From assembly GCA_964623895.1 (NCBI GenBank), contig CAZUWA010000002.1, forward strand, positions 1 to 64,000: DNA of 64,000 bases, written 5' to 3'. Position numbers and translations under genes: made by a program. The DNA comes from UBA11512 sp964623895 (GTDB taxonomy: Bacteria > Bacillota > Clostridia > Oscillospirales > CAG-272). Shown here in pieces: positions 51,191-60,598 of this stretch. The notes under the pieces were generated by a model. It worked only from the letters and a program-made list of their open reading frames with translations. It did not search any database and was not told the origin of the DNA. How positions within the stretch are numbered: the first letter of the stretch is position 1; each line of letters opens with the position of its first letter.

Positions 51191-51778
51191 ATGAAGAGAG
51201 TAAGATTGATTTCCGGATGTATTTCCCTGCTTCTCCTTGTTTCCGTGGTTTTCGGATTTTCCTCCTGCGCGCTTTTGCAAAAACCGGAGGAGAGCGAGAT
51301 CAAAGAAGCGATGGAGAAGTTGCTCCCTATTAGTAGGGAAGCAACAGATATCGTCTATGGCGAAGGAATCAAAATAGATGAAAATTTTGTGATCGATCCG
51401 GACTGGACGACTGCACATTATGCTCCGGTTTCCTATGATTACAAGTATCAGACGGTGGATGATCTAAAATCGCTGATCCGTTCGGCATTTTCAGAAGGAT
51501 ATGCAGAGGAAATGTATGAATATGCGTTCGTCAGCAATGATGAATTCATGTCGCGATTTGGAGAAAAAAGCGGAAAATTGACGATGGACGTTACCAAAGA
51601 TCCTTTTCATCTTGCCACCGACATCTATATCGAAACGACAAAGATCGTCAGCGGCAGCAGATATGCCTGTGTGGTCGAAGTGGAAATGTCAAACGACGAG
51701 GGTGCAACACGCTATACCGAACATTTACGGCTGGTGAAAGAAAACGATCAGTGGAAATTCGACGGTCCAACTTACTGA
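51191..51778 (+). CDS. Predicted lipoprotein of unknown function
   Basis: A 195-residue secreted protein. The signal peptide ends VFGFSSC (lipid-modified Cys near residue 30). The mature part has no family I recognise; it looks like an NTF2-like fold (KLTMDVTKDPFHLATDIYIETTKIVSGSRYACVVEVEMSNDE... EHLRLVKENDQWKFDGPTY), which often ends in WKFDGPxY. The ATG directly abuts the gyrA stop codon, so translation is probably coupled to gyrA. Function unknown. Confidence 0.75.
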   Translation: MKRVRLISGCISLLLLVSVVFGFSSCALLQKPEESEIKEAMEKLLPISREATDIVYGEGIKIDENFVIDPDWTTAHYAPVSYDYKYQTVDDLKSLIRSAFSEGYAEEMYEYAFVSNDEFMSRFGEKSGKLTMDVTKDPFHLATDIYIETTKIVSGSRYACVVEVEMSNDEGATRYTEHLRLVKENDQWKFDGPTY

Positions 51779-51812
51779 ATACAGATAGACAGATAGAAAA
51801 GGAATCAATAAA

Positions 51813-52940
51813 ATGGCAAAAGCAAAAAAAGAAAAGGTCGCTGTTGCGCAGGTTACCGACGAAGAAGGTAAGAAAAAAGCGTTAAACACCGCCATTTCAC
51901 AGATCGAAAAGAAATTCGGCGCAGGTACCATTATGCGCCTTGGAGACAGCACCTCCATGGTGGTTTCTGTCGTTTCTACCGGATCGCTTACATTGGATAT
52001 GGCGCTCGGCGTCGGTGGGCTTCCTAAAGGCAGAATTGTTGAGATCTTCGGACCTGAATCTTCAGGTAAGACAACGGTCGCTCTGCATGCCGTTGCGGAA
52101 GTGCAGAGAATGGGCGGCGTGGCAGCATTCGTCGACGCGGAGCATGCGCTCGATCCGAAATATGCGGAAGCACTTGGTGTAAACATTGCCGATATGTTGG
52201 TCTCTCAGCCCGATTCCGGTGAACAGGCACTTGACGTCACCGAAGCGCTGGTGCGTTCGGGAGCGGTCGACATCGTCGTTGTAGACTCGGTGGCGGCATT
52301 GGTGCCTCAGCAGGAGATCGACGGGGACATGGGCGCTTCGCATGTCGGATTACATGCAAGACTGATGAGCCAAGCGTTGCGGAAACTTTCCGGTGCGATC
52401 TCAAAATCTAATTGCGTGGTGGTATTCATCAACCAGTTACGTGAAAAGGTGGGCGTCTTATATGGCAATCCGGAAGTTACTACAGGCGGACGGGCACTCA
52501 AATTCTACGCGTCGGTTCGTATTGAGGTCAGAAGGAGCGAGAACCTGAAGAACGGCACTGAGATCTACGGATCGCGCACAAAATGCAAGGTCGTGAAAAA
52601 TAAGGTCGCACCGCCGTTTAAGACCGCAGAATTCGACATTATTTACGGTAAGGGTATTTCTAAGGTCGGAGAGATCATCGATATGGCAATGGATCTCGGT
52701 ATCATCGAGCGTTCGGGCGCATTCTTCTATTATGAAGGAAACCGCATCGGACAGGGGAAGGACAATGCAAAGAAATTCATTGAAGAAAATGTCGAATTGC
52801 AGAAGGAACTTGAAGAAAAGCTGAAGGCAATGAAAGATCAGTTGCCGGAAGGGGACAGTACTGTGTTTTTGTCTGAGGATGATGACGGGGGAGATGATTT
52901 CGATATCTCAGTGCTCGGATTGGGTGATGAAAACGAGTGA
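51813..52940 (+). CDS. recA: Recombinase RecA
   Basis: Strand-exchange ATPase and SOS co-protease. The 375-residue protein has KKALNTAISQIEKKFGAGTIMRLGD at the start, Walker A GPESSGKTT near residue 84, VVDSVAALVPQQEIDGD near 158-174 and FINQLREKVGVLYGNPEVTTGGRALKF (L2 loop region) near 208-234. The acidic C-terminus DDDGGDDFDISVLGLGDENE is usual. An AAAAGGAATC ribosome site precedes the ATG. I see no LexA box in the short upstream gap; the transcript may begin further upstream. Confidence 0.97.
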   Translation: MAKAKKEKVAVAQVTDEEGKKKALNTAISQIEKKFGAGTIMRLGDSTSMVVSVVSTGSLTLDMALGVGGLPKGRIVEIFGPESSGKTTVALHAVAEVQRMGGVAAFVDAEHALDPKYAEALGVNIADMLVSQPDSGEQALDVTEALVRSGAVDIVVVDSVAALVPQQEIDGDMGASHVGLHARLMSQALRKLSGAISKSNCVVVFINQLREKVGVLYGNPEVTTGGRALKFYASVRIEVRRSENLKNGTEIYGSRTKCKVVKNKVAPPFKTAEFDIIYGKGISKVGEIIDMAMDLGIIERSGAFFYYEGNRIGQGKDNAKKFIEENVELQKELEEKLKAMKDQLPEGDSTVFLSEDDDGGDDFDISVLGLGDENE

Positions 52941-52977
52941 TATCGAGTTCTTCACCGAAAAAACGGTATAAAAGGAT

Positions 52978-53613
52978 GTGCACAGCGGCTCTGTTCTTCG
53001 GCACATAGGTAGAGTCAATAAAAATGCAGTTTCAGATCGATATGCAATGAGCAGAACGAGGAGACGGTATAGGTTTAAAGAAATGTGGAAAAACAGGAAA
53101 AACAATCAGATCGAGGATACTGCGGAAAATGCAATGCGAACGGCAATTTCTCTGCTCGCATATAAAGAAAACACCAAGAAGGAGTTGTTTTCAAAACTGG
53201 TCGAGCGCGGATATTCCAGGGAAAATGCGATGGAAGCGGTTGATTTTACTGTGGGAAAAGGATATTTGTCGGAAGAGCGCTATTTAGATCGCTATATTGA
53301 AAGTTGCGTAAAGAGTTTGTATGGCAAGAATAGGATCTTGATGACAGCACGGAAAAAGGGCTTTGAAGAGGATTTGTTTACAAATGACTTGTTTACCTCT
53401 GTCAATTTTGATGAGTACTGTTATGTTGCTCTTTTAAAATGCAAAAAAACAAATGCCAATAAGGCAAGAAATACTTTACTTCGCCGTGGCTATTCCTCTG
53501 CGGAGATCACTCGTTCTCTTAAGAGATATTTGACTGAAAACGGCGTGCCGTACGGCAGTGAAGAACAAGAAGAGGATCTTTATATAGAAGCTTTTTCAGA
53601 CGACGATATTTAA
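52978..53613 (+). CDS. recX: Regulatory protein RecX
   Basis: RecX binds RecA filaments and limits their growth. Three-helix repeats are seen: NAMRTAISLLAYKENTKKELFSKLVERGYSRENAMEAVDFTVGKGYLSEERYLDRYIES, then KKGFEEDLF and a third repeat TNANKARNTLLRRGYSSAEITRSLKRYL. The position directly after recA is classical. The frame is open from a GTG at 52978 with AAAAGG nearby; ATGs at 53047 and 53083 are alternatives that remove a poorly conserved N-terminus. Start uncertain. Confidence 0.88.
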   Translation: MHSGSVLRHIGRVNKNAVSDRYAMSRTRRRYRFKEMWKNRKNNQIEDTAENAMRTAISLLAYKENTKKELFSKLVERGYSRENAMEAVDFTVGKGYLSEERYLDRYIESCVKSLYGKNRILMTARKKGFEEDLFTNDLFTSVNFDEYCYVALLKCKKTNANKARNTLLRRGYSSAEITRSLKRYLTENGVPYGSEEQEEDLYIEAFSDDDI

Positions 53614-53630
53614 AAAGGAATTTTGGAAAA

Positions 53631-54968
53631 ATGAATAAAAATGCAAAAGTAAGTTTTGTTTCGCTCGGATGCAGCAAAAACAAGGTCAATACCGAAGAGA
53701 TGCTGTATTTGGTAAAGGAAGCGGGATATGAGATCGTTACCGAGGACATTGATGCCGACGTAGTGGTCATCAACAGTTGCGCTTTCATCGAGAGCGCAAA
53801 AAAAGAGAGCATTGACACTATCTTGGATGTTGCGTGGCTGAAAGAAAATCGCCATTTAAAAGGAATCGTTGTGACAGGGTGTATGAGCGAACGCTATCGC
53901 GAACAGATCCTCGATGCGATGCCGGAAGTGGATGCTGTGATCGGCACGGGCAGTTATGATAAGGTCGTTGAAGCGATCGATTCCGTTTTGGAAGGGAAAA
54001 AGTATACTTCCTTTGAGGATAAGGATGTCTGTACGCTCGGAGGAAAACGTATTCTGACCGAAACCGGTTATTCTGCATATTTGAAGATCGGTGAAGGATG
54101 TAATAACCGTTGTACTTACTGCGCTATTCCCCTCATTCGCGGTAAGTTCCGTTCAAGACCGATGGAAGAGTTGGTGGATGAAGCGAAGTGGTTGGACAGT
54201 CTCGGTGTAAAGGAGATCAACCTGATCGCACAGGACACTTCGATATACGGCATTGATCTGTACGGGGAGTACAAACTTGCGGAACTGATCCAAAAGATCA
54301 CAGCGGAAACAAATATTCCTTGGATTCGTGTTTTGTATTGCTATCCCGACAAGATCACAGACGAGTTGATCGAGGAATTCAGAAGCAATCAGCGATTGGT
54401 GCACTATCTTGATCTGCCGATTCAACATATCAACGACGGTGTTTTAAAGGCGATGAACCGTCACGGAGACGGCGCGCTTATTAAAGATACCATTGCACGC
54501 ATCCGTTCGGCAGTACCGGATATCGTATTGCGCTCAACAGGTATCGTCGGGTTTCCGGGCGAGAGCGAAGAGGCATTTGAGGAATTCTGCGACTTCATCA
54601 AGGAAGTGAAATTTGACAAATTCGGTACTTTCCCTTATTCGAGAGAGGAAGATACCCCTGCATACGACCTTCCTTGCCAGATCGACGAGCAGGTCAAGCA
54701 GGATCGTCTTGATACCTTGATGGCGATCCAAATGGAGATCAGTGCCGAGAAGGCAAAGGAAAAAGTGGGGGATATTCTTGAAGTCATGGTAGAAGGCTAC
54801 GATCCCGTTTCCGAAGCGTGCTATGGCAGAAGTAAGGCGGATGCACCCGATATTGACGGAAAAGTTTTCTTTACTTCCGGCAAACGCTACACGGCGGGAG
54901 AGATCATCAAAGTGAAGATCACCGAGAGCATGGACTATGACTTGATCGGAGAAGCGTTGCCCTTTTGA
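53631..54968 (+). CDS. rimO: Ribosomal protein S12 methylthiotransferase RimO
   Basis: Radical SAM methylthiotransferase that modifies Asp of ribosomal protein S12. The 445-residue protein has the N-terminal cluster domain (SLGCSKNKVNTEEML near residue 8-22, INSCAFIESAKKES near 46-60, GCMSERY near 82). The radical SAM motif is GCNNRCTYCAIPLIRGKFRSR near residue 155, and a C-terminal TRAM domain follows (about 380-445). CSKNKVN in place of MiaB's TFGCQMN, and the AIPLIRGK segment, indicate RimO rather than MiaB. AAAGGAATT precedes the ATG. Confidence 0.94.
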   Translation: MNKNAKVSFVSLGCSKNKVNTEEMLYLVKEAGYEIVTEDIDADVVVINSCAFIESAKKESIDTILDVAWLKENRHLKGIVVTGCMSERYREQILDAMPEVDAVIGTGSYDKVVEAIDSVLEGKKYTSFEDKDVCTLGGKRILTETGYSAYLKIGEGCNNRCTYCAIPLIRGKFRSRPMEELVDEAKWLDSLGVKEINLIAQDTSIYGIDLYGEYKLAELIQKITAETNIPWIRVLYCYPDKITDELIEEFRSNQRLVHYLDLPIQHINDGVLKAMNRHGDGALIKDTIARIRSAVPDIVLRSTGIVGFPGESEEAFEEFCDFIKEVKFDKFGTFPYSREEDTPAYDLPCQIDEQVKQDRLDTLMAIQMEISAEKAKEKVGDILEVMVEGYDPVSEACYGRSKADAPDIDGKVFFTSGKRYTAGEIIKVKITESMDYDLIGEALPF

Positions 54969-55034
54969 GGCGATAAAAGATTGTCGATTTTTGTAAGATG
55001 ATTATTTTGTTTTTACAAGAAAGGAATTACAGAT

Positions 55035-55934
55035 ATGACGCTTGTTATTCTTGCAGCGGGTATGGGCTCGCGCTACGGCGGATTGAAGCAGGTAGATGCG
55101 ATGACGGAAAAAGGAGAAGCAATTCTCGATTTTTCGGTCTTTGATGCAAAAAGAGCCGGCTTTGACCGTGTTTGCTTTATCATTAAGAAGGAAATCGAAG
55201 AAGAATTCAAGGAGAAGGTCGGCAATAAGATCGCAGAACATATTGAAGTTGTCTATGCGTATCAAGCGCTTGACAAACTTCCTGATTGGTTCACTTTACC
55301 GGAAGATCGTGTCAAGCCTTGGGGAACGGCACATGCCCTTCTTTGCGCAAAAAATGAGATCGGAAACGATTTGATGATCGTTTTGAATGCCGATGATTTC
55401 TACGGAAAAGAGACTTTCAGCGTGCTTGCTGATTTCTTGAAGACCGCAAGATCCGGTGAATTTGCGATGGCAGGCTACATTTTGAAAAACACCCTGACCG
55501 AAAACGGCAGTGTTTCGAGAGGTATTTGTATCACCGATGAAAACGGCTATTTAACAGAGATCAACGAGCGTACCAAGATCTACAAAAAGGCGGACGGAAC
55601 GACCGTATATCAAGAAAACGGCAAAGAGATTCTCGTCGATGAAAACAGCATTGTTTCGATGAACTGTTGGGCATTCACAAGCGATATTTTCGATCTTGCA
55701 GAAGAATATTTTGAAAAATTCTTAAAGGCACCGACGGATGATCCGTTAAAGAGAGAATTTTATCTTCCGTTCTGCGTGAACGAAGCAATGCATGACGGGA
55801 AATGTACGGTTAAGGTCTTACCCGTTCCGGCTAAGTGGTACGGTGTGACTTATCCGGAGGATAAACCAAAGGTAGTTGCCTCTATTCGTGCCCTGATCGA
55901 AGCTGATGAATATCCAAACGGACTGTTTAAATAA
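55035..55934 (+). CDS. Nucleotidyltransferase family protein
   Basis: A 299-residue sugar-phosphate nucleotidyltransferase-type protein. The Rossmann-like N-terminus carries the NTP-binding motif LAAGMGSRYGGLKQ (residues 6-19). A catalytic/metal Asp lies in VLNADDFYG (about 118). Members transfer nucleotidyl groups to sugar phosphates for envelope or polysaccharide synthesis; the substrate cannot be stated. The pncC-like gene starts 1 nt after its stop, and the HAD hydrolase overlaps pncC, so the three genes form a compact operon. AAGAAAGGAATT upstream of the ATG. Confidence 0.85.
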   Translation: MTLVILAAGMGSRYGGLKQVDAMTEKGEAILDFSVFDAKRAGFDRVCFIIKKEIEEEFKEKVGNKIAEHIEVVYAYQALDKLPDWFTLPEDRVKPWGTAHALLCAKNEIGNDLMIVLNADDFYGKETFSVLADFLKTARSGEFAMAGYILKNTLTENGSVSRGICITDENGYLTEINERTKIYKKADGTTVYQENGKEILVDENSIVSMNCWAFTSDIFDLAEEYFEKFLKAPTDDPLKREFYLPFCVNEAMHDGKCTVKVLPVPAKWYGVTYPEDKPKVVASIRALIEADEYPNGLFK

Positions 55935-55935
55935 T

Positions 55936-56463
55936 ATGACGGGCGTGAAAGAACGCCTTGCGCAGTATTTGATCTTCAAAAAGGAAAAGATCACCTTTGC
56001 CGAGTCCTGCACCGCAGGGTTGCTTTCCGCGACTTTCTGTACCGTTCCCGGTGTTTCCGCGGTTTATGACGGTGGCATCTGCAGTTATGCCAATGAAGTC
56101 AAGGAGCACTTTTTGGGTGTTCCGAAGGATGTTCTGTTGACCGACGGCGCAGTGAGCGCACGCTGTGCCGAAGCGATGGCACGGGGAGCGGCAAAACTCT
56201 TCTCTGCAGACATGGCGATCTCGGTAACGGGTATTGCGGGTCCGGGCGGCGGAAGTACGGAAAAGCCGGTCGGAACGGTCTATTTTGCTTGCTTTTATAA
56301 AGGAAGGGTCAATGTACGGCACTGCCTTTTTGAGGGTGACAGACAGGCGGTCAGAGAGCAGAGCGTCGAAAAAGCATTTGCACTGGCACTTGAGACGGCG
56401 GAAGTGCCGCCCGATGAGGAAAGGCGCGGTCTTGATAATGGAAAAAATTCTGATTTGCAGTGA
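55936..56463 (+). CDS. CinA C-terminal domain protein, nicotinamide-nucleotide amidase PncC-like
   Basis: A protein of about 175 residues equal to the stand-alone CinA C-terminal domain (PncC), which deamidates NMN to nicotinic acid mononucleotide. Family motifs: FAESCTAGLLSATFCTVPGVSAVYDGGICSYANEVKEHFLGV (about 22-62), GAVSARCAEAMARGA (about 75) and SVTGIAGPGGGSTEKPVGTVYFA (about 98-120). It begins at an ATG 1 nt after the previous stop; an upstream ATG at 55906 would overlap more. Its end overlaps the HAD gene by 26 nt. Confidence 0.88.
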   Translation: MTGVKERLAQYLIFKKEKITFAESCTAGLLSATFCTVPGVSAVYDGGICSYANEVKEHFLGVPKDVLLTDGAVSARCAEAMARGAAKLFSADMAISVTGIAGPGGGSTEKPVGTVYFACFYKGRVNVRHCLFEGDRQAVREQSVEKAFALALETAEVPPDEERRGLDNGKNSDLQ

Positions 56464-57208
56464 TTTTGACGGCACGGTCGGCGGTTCTTCCGAGCGGTTG
56501 GCGCATGATCTTGAAATGATCGAAAGGCTTCGCACTGCAGGGCATCTTTTCGGTTTGGTCAGCGGACGAAATGCCGCAGGACTGCGGTGGGTACGGGAAA
56601 AATATGCCATTCCGGTCGATTTTCTGATGTCCAGTAGCGGCGGAAGTTGTCATATCGACGGAGAATTGCTCTTTTCCGTCGATGCAGGTGCGGCGCTCGT
56701 CTATCCGTTGGCGGAATTTCTTATGAAACGCGGCTCGGGGATGGTCGTTGTCAACCATGCGGACGGTGCAGATTTTCTTTATTATCGTCATAGCGACGGA
56801 AGGGAAGATTGGTTGATGCCGCGTAGCAAATGGCAGGATCTCGCGCGTCCTTTTCCGCAGGTCTCCGGATATTTTAAAGATTACTCTGCCTGTCGTGCGG
56901 TGGGTGACGAAATGGAGCGCCTGTTCCCGACTTTAACGGCTTTGCCGAATGACGACTGTTTAGATATCGTGCCGAAAGGTAGCAATAAAGCGGTCGGTAT
57001 TGCGCGATTGGCAATGTATTACGGCATCAAAAAGGAAAACATTTTCACTGTCGGGGATAATTTCAACGATTTACATATGTTGGACTCCTATAACAGTTTT
57101 GTTGTGGAAAACGCACCGGATGAGGTGAAAAAACATGCCACTGTCGGTATTACCCCTTCGGTTGGCAATATGATCGAACAAATATTAAAAACGAGATGTT
57201 CCGGTTAG
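56438..57208 (+). CDS. HAD-IIB (Cof-like) hydrolase
   Basis: A HAD-superfamily phosphatase of about 256 residues with a C2B-type cap. Motif I is CSDFDGTVGG (residues 6-15, nucleophile Asp8), motif II GLVSGRNAAGLRW near 41, and motif III/IV KGSNKAVGI near 184 and FTVGDNFNDLHMLDSY near 205-220. Substrates of Cof-type enzymes are sugar phosphates or nucleotides; the one here is unknown. I start at the ATG at 56438, which gives the normal HAD N-terminus; the open frame extends 68 codons upstream inside pncC. A strong terminator overlaps the stop. Confidence 0.87.
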   Translation: MEKILICSDFDGTVGGSSERLAHDLEMIERLRTAGHLFGLVSGRNAAGLRWVREKYAIPVDFLMSSSGGSCHIDGELLFSVDAGAALVYPLAEFLMKRGSGMVVVNHADGADFLYYRHSDGREDWLMPRSKWQDLARPFPQVSGYFKDYSACRAVGDEMERLFPTLTALPNDDCLDIVPKGSNKAVGIARLAMYYGIKKENIFTVGDNFNDLHMLDSYNSFVVENAPDEVKKHATVGITPSVGNMIEQILKTRCSG

Positions 57209-57225
57209 GAACACCTCGTTTTTTT
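57188..57225. terminator. Bidirectional terminator after the HAD gene
   Basis: Arms AAAACGAG / CTCGTTTT and TGTTCC / GGAACA form a hairpin with an A/C mismatch and a GGTTA loop, followed by a T-run. It also serves the convergent asd gene. Confidence 0.88.
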
Positions 57226-57344
57226 GATGAATTATGCCAATCTTTTAAAGGATTGCCGGCTCTTAACCTTGCTATCTTTAAAAAATCGGACGAAAACTTT
57301 AATATGGGAAAAGTTTGCGGTTTTAAAGGCAGAACTTCCGGTAC

Positions 57345-58346
57345 TCACTTGATCAACAATTGTGCGATCTGTACGGCGTTGGCAGCGGCGCCTTTACGGA
57401 TCTGATCGCCGCAACAGAAAAGGTTTAGCCCGTTTTCTTCCGTGAGGTCCTCTCTGATCCTGCCGACATATACGGTGTCAATGCCGGTGTTGTGTAACGG
57501 CATCGGATAAACGGCGGCGTTGGTATCATTTGCAAGAGCAACTCCGTTTGCCGCACCGATCGCAGTGATCGCTTCGTCAACGGTGACCTTTCTCTCGGTC
57601 ACGATAGTAGCAGAGATAGAATGGGAGCGCATGACCGGCACTCTGACGCAGGTACAGGAGACCTTCATCTCTGGCAGATGTAAAATCTTTCTGCCTTCGT
57701 TCTGCAATTTCATTTCTTCGCTTGTATAGCCGTTTTCTCCCGCGGAACCAATGGCCGGGATAAGGTTGAAGGCGATCGGGTAGGCGAATGTATTGTTTTT
57801 CAGTTCTTCCCCTTTGACATAGGAAGCAACCTGATCCTCCAAGTCTTTGATGCCGCCGACACCTGCACCGGATACGGCTTGGTAGGTAGATACGACCATT
57901 TTTTTGATAGGGGAGACCTTTGCAATCGGTGCGACTGCCATTAAAGTGATGATGGTCGAACAGTTGGGATTGGAGATGATTCCATGATGATTTTTGACGT
58001 CCTCGCCGTTGATCTCCGGTACTACCAACGGCACATCGTGATCAAGACGGAAAGCGGAGGAGTTGTCGATAAAGACTGCGCCCGCCTTGACGATAGCAGA
58101 AGCGAAACGCTTGGCAATGTCGTTTTCAGCAGCGCCCAAGACGATATCGCATCCTTCAAAAGCGATATCGGTCGCTTCTTTGATAGTAACTTCTTTTCCC
58201 TTAAAGGGTATGGTCTTTCCCGCACTTCTTGCCGATGCAAGTGGCAGAAGCTCGCCGACCGGAAAATTATATTCCTCTAAAATGGAGATCATCTCTCTGC
58301 CGACTGCACCGGTGGCGCCGAGTACGGCAACTTTATACTGTTTCAT
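57345..58346 (-). CDS. asd: Aspartate-semialdehyde dehydrogenase
   Basis: Reduces aspartyl phosphate to the semialdehyde, the entry to lysine, threonine, methionine and diaminopimelate (and so dipicolinate) synthesis. The 333-residue protein has the NADP motif VAVLGATGAVGREMISIL (7-24). The catalytic Cys is in ISNPNCSTIITLMAVAPI near residue 128, followed by STYQAVSGAGVGG near 155 and HLPEMKVSCTCVRVPVMRSHS near 225-245. It is transcribed alone from a consensus promoter with GAGGTAAC before the ATG. Confidence 0.96.
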   Translation of the reverse strand: MKQYKVAVLGATGAVGREMISILEEYNFPVGELLPLASARSAGKTIPFKGKEVTIKEATDIAFEGCDIVLGAAENDIAKRFASAIVKAGAVFIDNSSAFRLDHDVPLVVPEINGEDVKNHHGIISNPNCSTIITLMAVAPIAKVSPIKKMVVSTYQAVSGAGVGGIKDLEDQVASYVKGEELKNNTFAYPIAFNLIPAIGSAGENGYTSEEMKLQNEGRKILHLPEMKVSCTCVRVPVMRSHSISATIVTERKVTVDEAITAIGAANGVALANDTNAAVYPMPLHNTGIDTVYVGRIREDLTEENGLNLFCCGDQIRKGAAANAVQIAQLLIK

Positions 58347-58367
58347 TTTGTTACCTCATTTCTATAT

Positions 58368-58396
58368 AGTATATGCAAATCCTTCCGAAATGTCAA
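58368..58396 (-). promoter_or_regulatory. Promoter of asd
   Basis: Read on the minus strand: perfect -35 TTGACA, 17-bp spacer, -10 TATACT, 22 nt upstream of the start codon. Confidence 0.8.
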
Positions 58397-58555
58397 TTCC
58401 TCCTCATGATACCACAATCGCGGAAAAAATGCAACAGAAATCTTATAAAATATTGGAAGACTCGTTCATTTCTTCCGAATTTTCATATAATTGTTGCTTG
58501 CAAGAAGGGATAAAAAATGTTATTCTCAATAAAAAGCGGAAACGAGGTGCTTCTG

Positions 58556-58819
58556 ATGTTTAAAATTATTCAAAGAGGGTATCGGTACATAGAAAAAAGA
58601 AAGGCGGTGCTACCGCAGTTCTTCTTTCACAGCGGCGCGGCAATAACGATCCTGCTGTTGCTTTACACTTTGTTTGATCTGTGCATTACTTTGGAGCATG
58701 GAGTATTTGCGGATCTTCAAGAACGGATCGTCCCACTCTTGGAGCACGCGCTCGTTTGCGGAATTATTCAAATGGGTACTGCGGCTTTAATGCGTAGTAT
58801 ATCAGACACTTCACGATAG
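58556..58819 (+). CDS. Small membrane protein of unknown function
   Basis: An 87-residue protein I do not recognise. A basic N-terminus (MFKIIQRGYRYIEKRK) precedes two hydrophobic stretches (about residues 22-44 and 58-78), so it probably spans the membrane twice. The ATG at 58556 has GAGG 8 nt upstream; the frame is open from an ATG at 58517. It lies in the gap between asd and the binding-protein gene, with no obvious partner. It is supported mainly by its ribosome site and hydrophobic pattern. Confidence 0.5.
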   Translation: MFKIIQRGYRYIEKRKAVLPQFFFHSGAAITILLLLYTLFDLCITLEHGVFADLQERIVPLLEHALVCGIIQMGTAALMRSISDTSR

Positions 58820-58864
58820 GTTTTTACTTTTTTTATATAATTTGGCGTTTTTTTCAAAAAAGTC

Positions 58865-58893
58865 TTGACAAAAACAAAATAATATGACATAAT
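58865..58893 (+). promoter_or_regulatory. Promoter of the sugar-type binding protein gene
   Basis: Perfect -35 TTGACA, 17-bp spacer, -10 CATAAT, 27 nt upstream of the ATG at 58921. Confidence 0.72.
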
Positions 58894-58920
58894 GACAAAA
58901 AAAGTTAGGAGGAAATCCAA

Positions 58921-60513
58921 ATGAAAGTGTTTTACAGAATATTGGCGATACTATTGGTGATGTTGTCTGTTTTTTCCTTTGTTGCGTGCAGTGGTAAAAG
59001 AAAAACGAATACATCAGACAGCAACCCCACAAACGAACCTGTGCCCTCTGAAAGTGCTGAACCGACCGAGACGCCACCTTGTGAAGGAGCGTATTTTAAT
59101 GGGGAAACGGTAAAGTTCTTTGTCAATGTTGGTCAGGATCGTTCGGCAGAACGGTCGATCGCAATCGGAGAGGATGACGATCCCACTTATGAAGTCAATG
59201 TCATGACGAATGAACGAAACAAATTGGTGGAAGAAGCGCTGAATGTGAAGATCGAACTTGCAGGTACTTGCAGCATGCAGGGGGCGGATGATGTTTTAAA
59301 GCCCATTCTGCAGTCTCATATCTATACTTATGATGTTGTTTGCCTGTATCAATACTTTGACTTGGGTCTTGCTCTCGGCGATACGGTCGGTAGCTTTTAC
59401 AACTACTCCAATATGCTTGCAGACGTCACCAATTACATCAATTTAGATGCAAAATATTGGTCGCAGGCAGTGTACAATACCCTTTCGCTGAACGATACCG
59501 GCTTTTTCTTGACCGGCGATCTGGCGCAGTCCTATGTCGGTGCGATCTACGTTTCCTATGTGAATGCGAGATTGTGGAATGAATATGCCGAAAAGATCAG
59601 TACCCTTGAGAACAATCCGAAAGGATATACAAGTATTTATGATATTGTCAATAACGGATATTGGACGCTTGACCTTTGGATGGAATTGGCTGATATGGCG
59701 TACATTGACAGCAATTCCAACGATAAGAAGGATTATACCGATCAAGCGGGACTGATCAGTTATGATAATGACATAAACAACCTCACTCCCAATATGCTAG
59801 CTTGCGGCTCGGGCATCATCTATTCGAAATTGGATGAAGTGGGCAAACCGGTGATCAACATTTACAATCAAAAGAACCTGGCGTTCGCGGAGAAACTTTA
59901 TCAGTTATATGTTGAATCTGATACCGTAAGTTTTACGATGCCCAAAAACGAGGATGGAGATACCATGCATATTATGGAGATCTTCGCCAATTGCAACGCT
60001 CTGCTTGCTACTAGCAAACTGGATAGTGCGGAGTATTATCTGTCGGATATGAAGGATGATTTTTATGTCATGCCGCTTCCGATGTTTGATCACGACCAGT
60101 ATGATCCGGAGTCTGCTTCCCGAGGATACAAAACACAGTTGCACGATTCACTGACACAATTTGCAATTTGCAAGGATATTGGCGATGAGCGTATTCCGGT
60201 CGTGACTGCAACGATGGAACTGATGGCATTCTATTCAAAGCAGTTGGTCACTCCTGCATACTATGACAAGGCGATAAAAGATCGTTACACCAGAAGCCCA
60301 CAGGATGCGGCAATCGTTGACATGATCAGAGAAGGGGTTTATACCGATTTTGCGACTGCGTGGTCATCAAGGCTTGGCAATATTACATGGCATTTCAGAA
60401 ATAACTATGACAGCAGAAACCGTGCTGCGGAATTGAAAAAACTTGGTGGTACCGCTTCATATCAGATGAAAACACTGATGAAGGAACTTGAAGAAGCATT
60501 CTGGGTAGAATGA
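58921..60513 (+). CDS. Extracellular solute-binding lipoprotein (family 1-like)
   Basis: A 530-residue lipoprotein. The signal peptide ends VFSFVACSG (lipid-modified Cys near residue 23). A Ser/Thr/Pro/Glu-rich linker (about 24-55) leads to a solute-binding domain of the ABC-transporter family 1 type: ERNKLVEEALNVKIEL near 95, IVNNGYWTLDLWMELADMAYID near 240, FANCNALLATSKLDSAEYYLSDMKDDFYVMPLPM near 355 and a C-terminal EELEEAFWVE-like end. Ligand unknown, probably a sugar or oligosaccharide. No permease is nearby, so it is an orphan. AGGAGG lies 9 nt before the ATG; a strong terminator follows. Confidence 0.85.
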   Translation: MKVFYRILAILLVMLSVFSFVACSGKRKTNTSDSNPTNEPVPSESAEPTETPPCEGAYFNGETVKFFVNVGQDRSAERSIAIGEDDDPTYEVNVMTNERNKLVEEALNVKIELAGTCSMQGADDVLKPILQSHIYTYDVVCLYQYFDLGLALGDTVGSFYNYSNMLADVTNYINLDAKYWSQAVYNTLSLNDTGFFLTGDLAQSYVGAIYVSYVNARLWNEYAEKISTLENNPKGYTSIYDIVNNGYWTLDLWMELADMAYIDSNSNDKKDYTDQAGLISYDNDINNLTPNMLACGSGIIYSKLDEVGKPVINIYNQKNLAFAEKLYQLYVESDTVSFTMPKNEDGDTMHIMEIFANCNALLATSKLDSAEYYLSDMKDDFYVMPLPMFDHDQYDPESASRGYKTQLHDSLTQFAICKDIGDERIPVVTATMELMAFYSKQLVTPAYYDKAIKDRYTRSPQDAAIVDMIREGVYTDFATAWSSRLGNITWHFRNNYDSRNRAAELKKLGGTASYQMKTLMKELEEAFWVE

Positions 60514-60551
60514 TTAAAGGTACGATCGGCTATGAATTTAAGAAATCAAAT

Positions 60552-60598
60552 AAAAAAGGGTGTTAAAAAGTCATTTTGACTTTTTAACACCCTTTTTT
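60552..60598. terminator. Strong bidirectional terminator
   Basis: A 22-bp perfect stem (60552-60573 with 60577-60598) with a 3-nt loop, A6 on the left and T6 on the right. It separates the convergent binding-protein and VanY-like genes and overlaps the stop of the latter. Confidence 0.95.

Noticed and set aside
56234..56437. 68-codon N-terminal extension of the HAD hydrolase
   Set aside because: The extension lies inside the pncC-like gene in another frame, is Arg-rich and unlike HAD proteins; the ATG at 56438 gives the normal motif I start.
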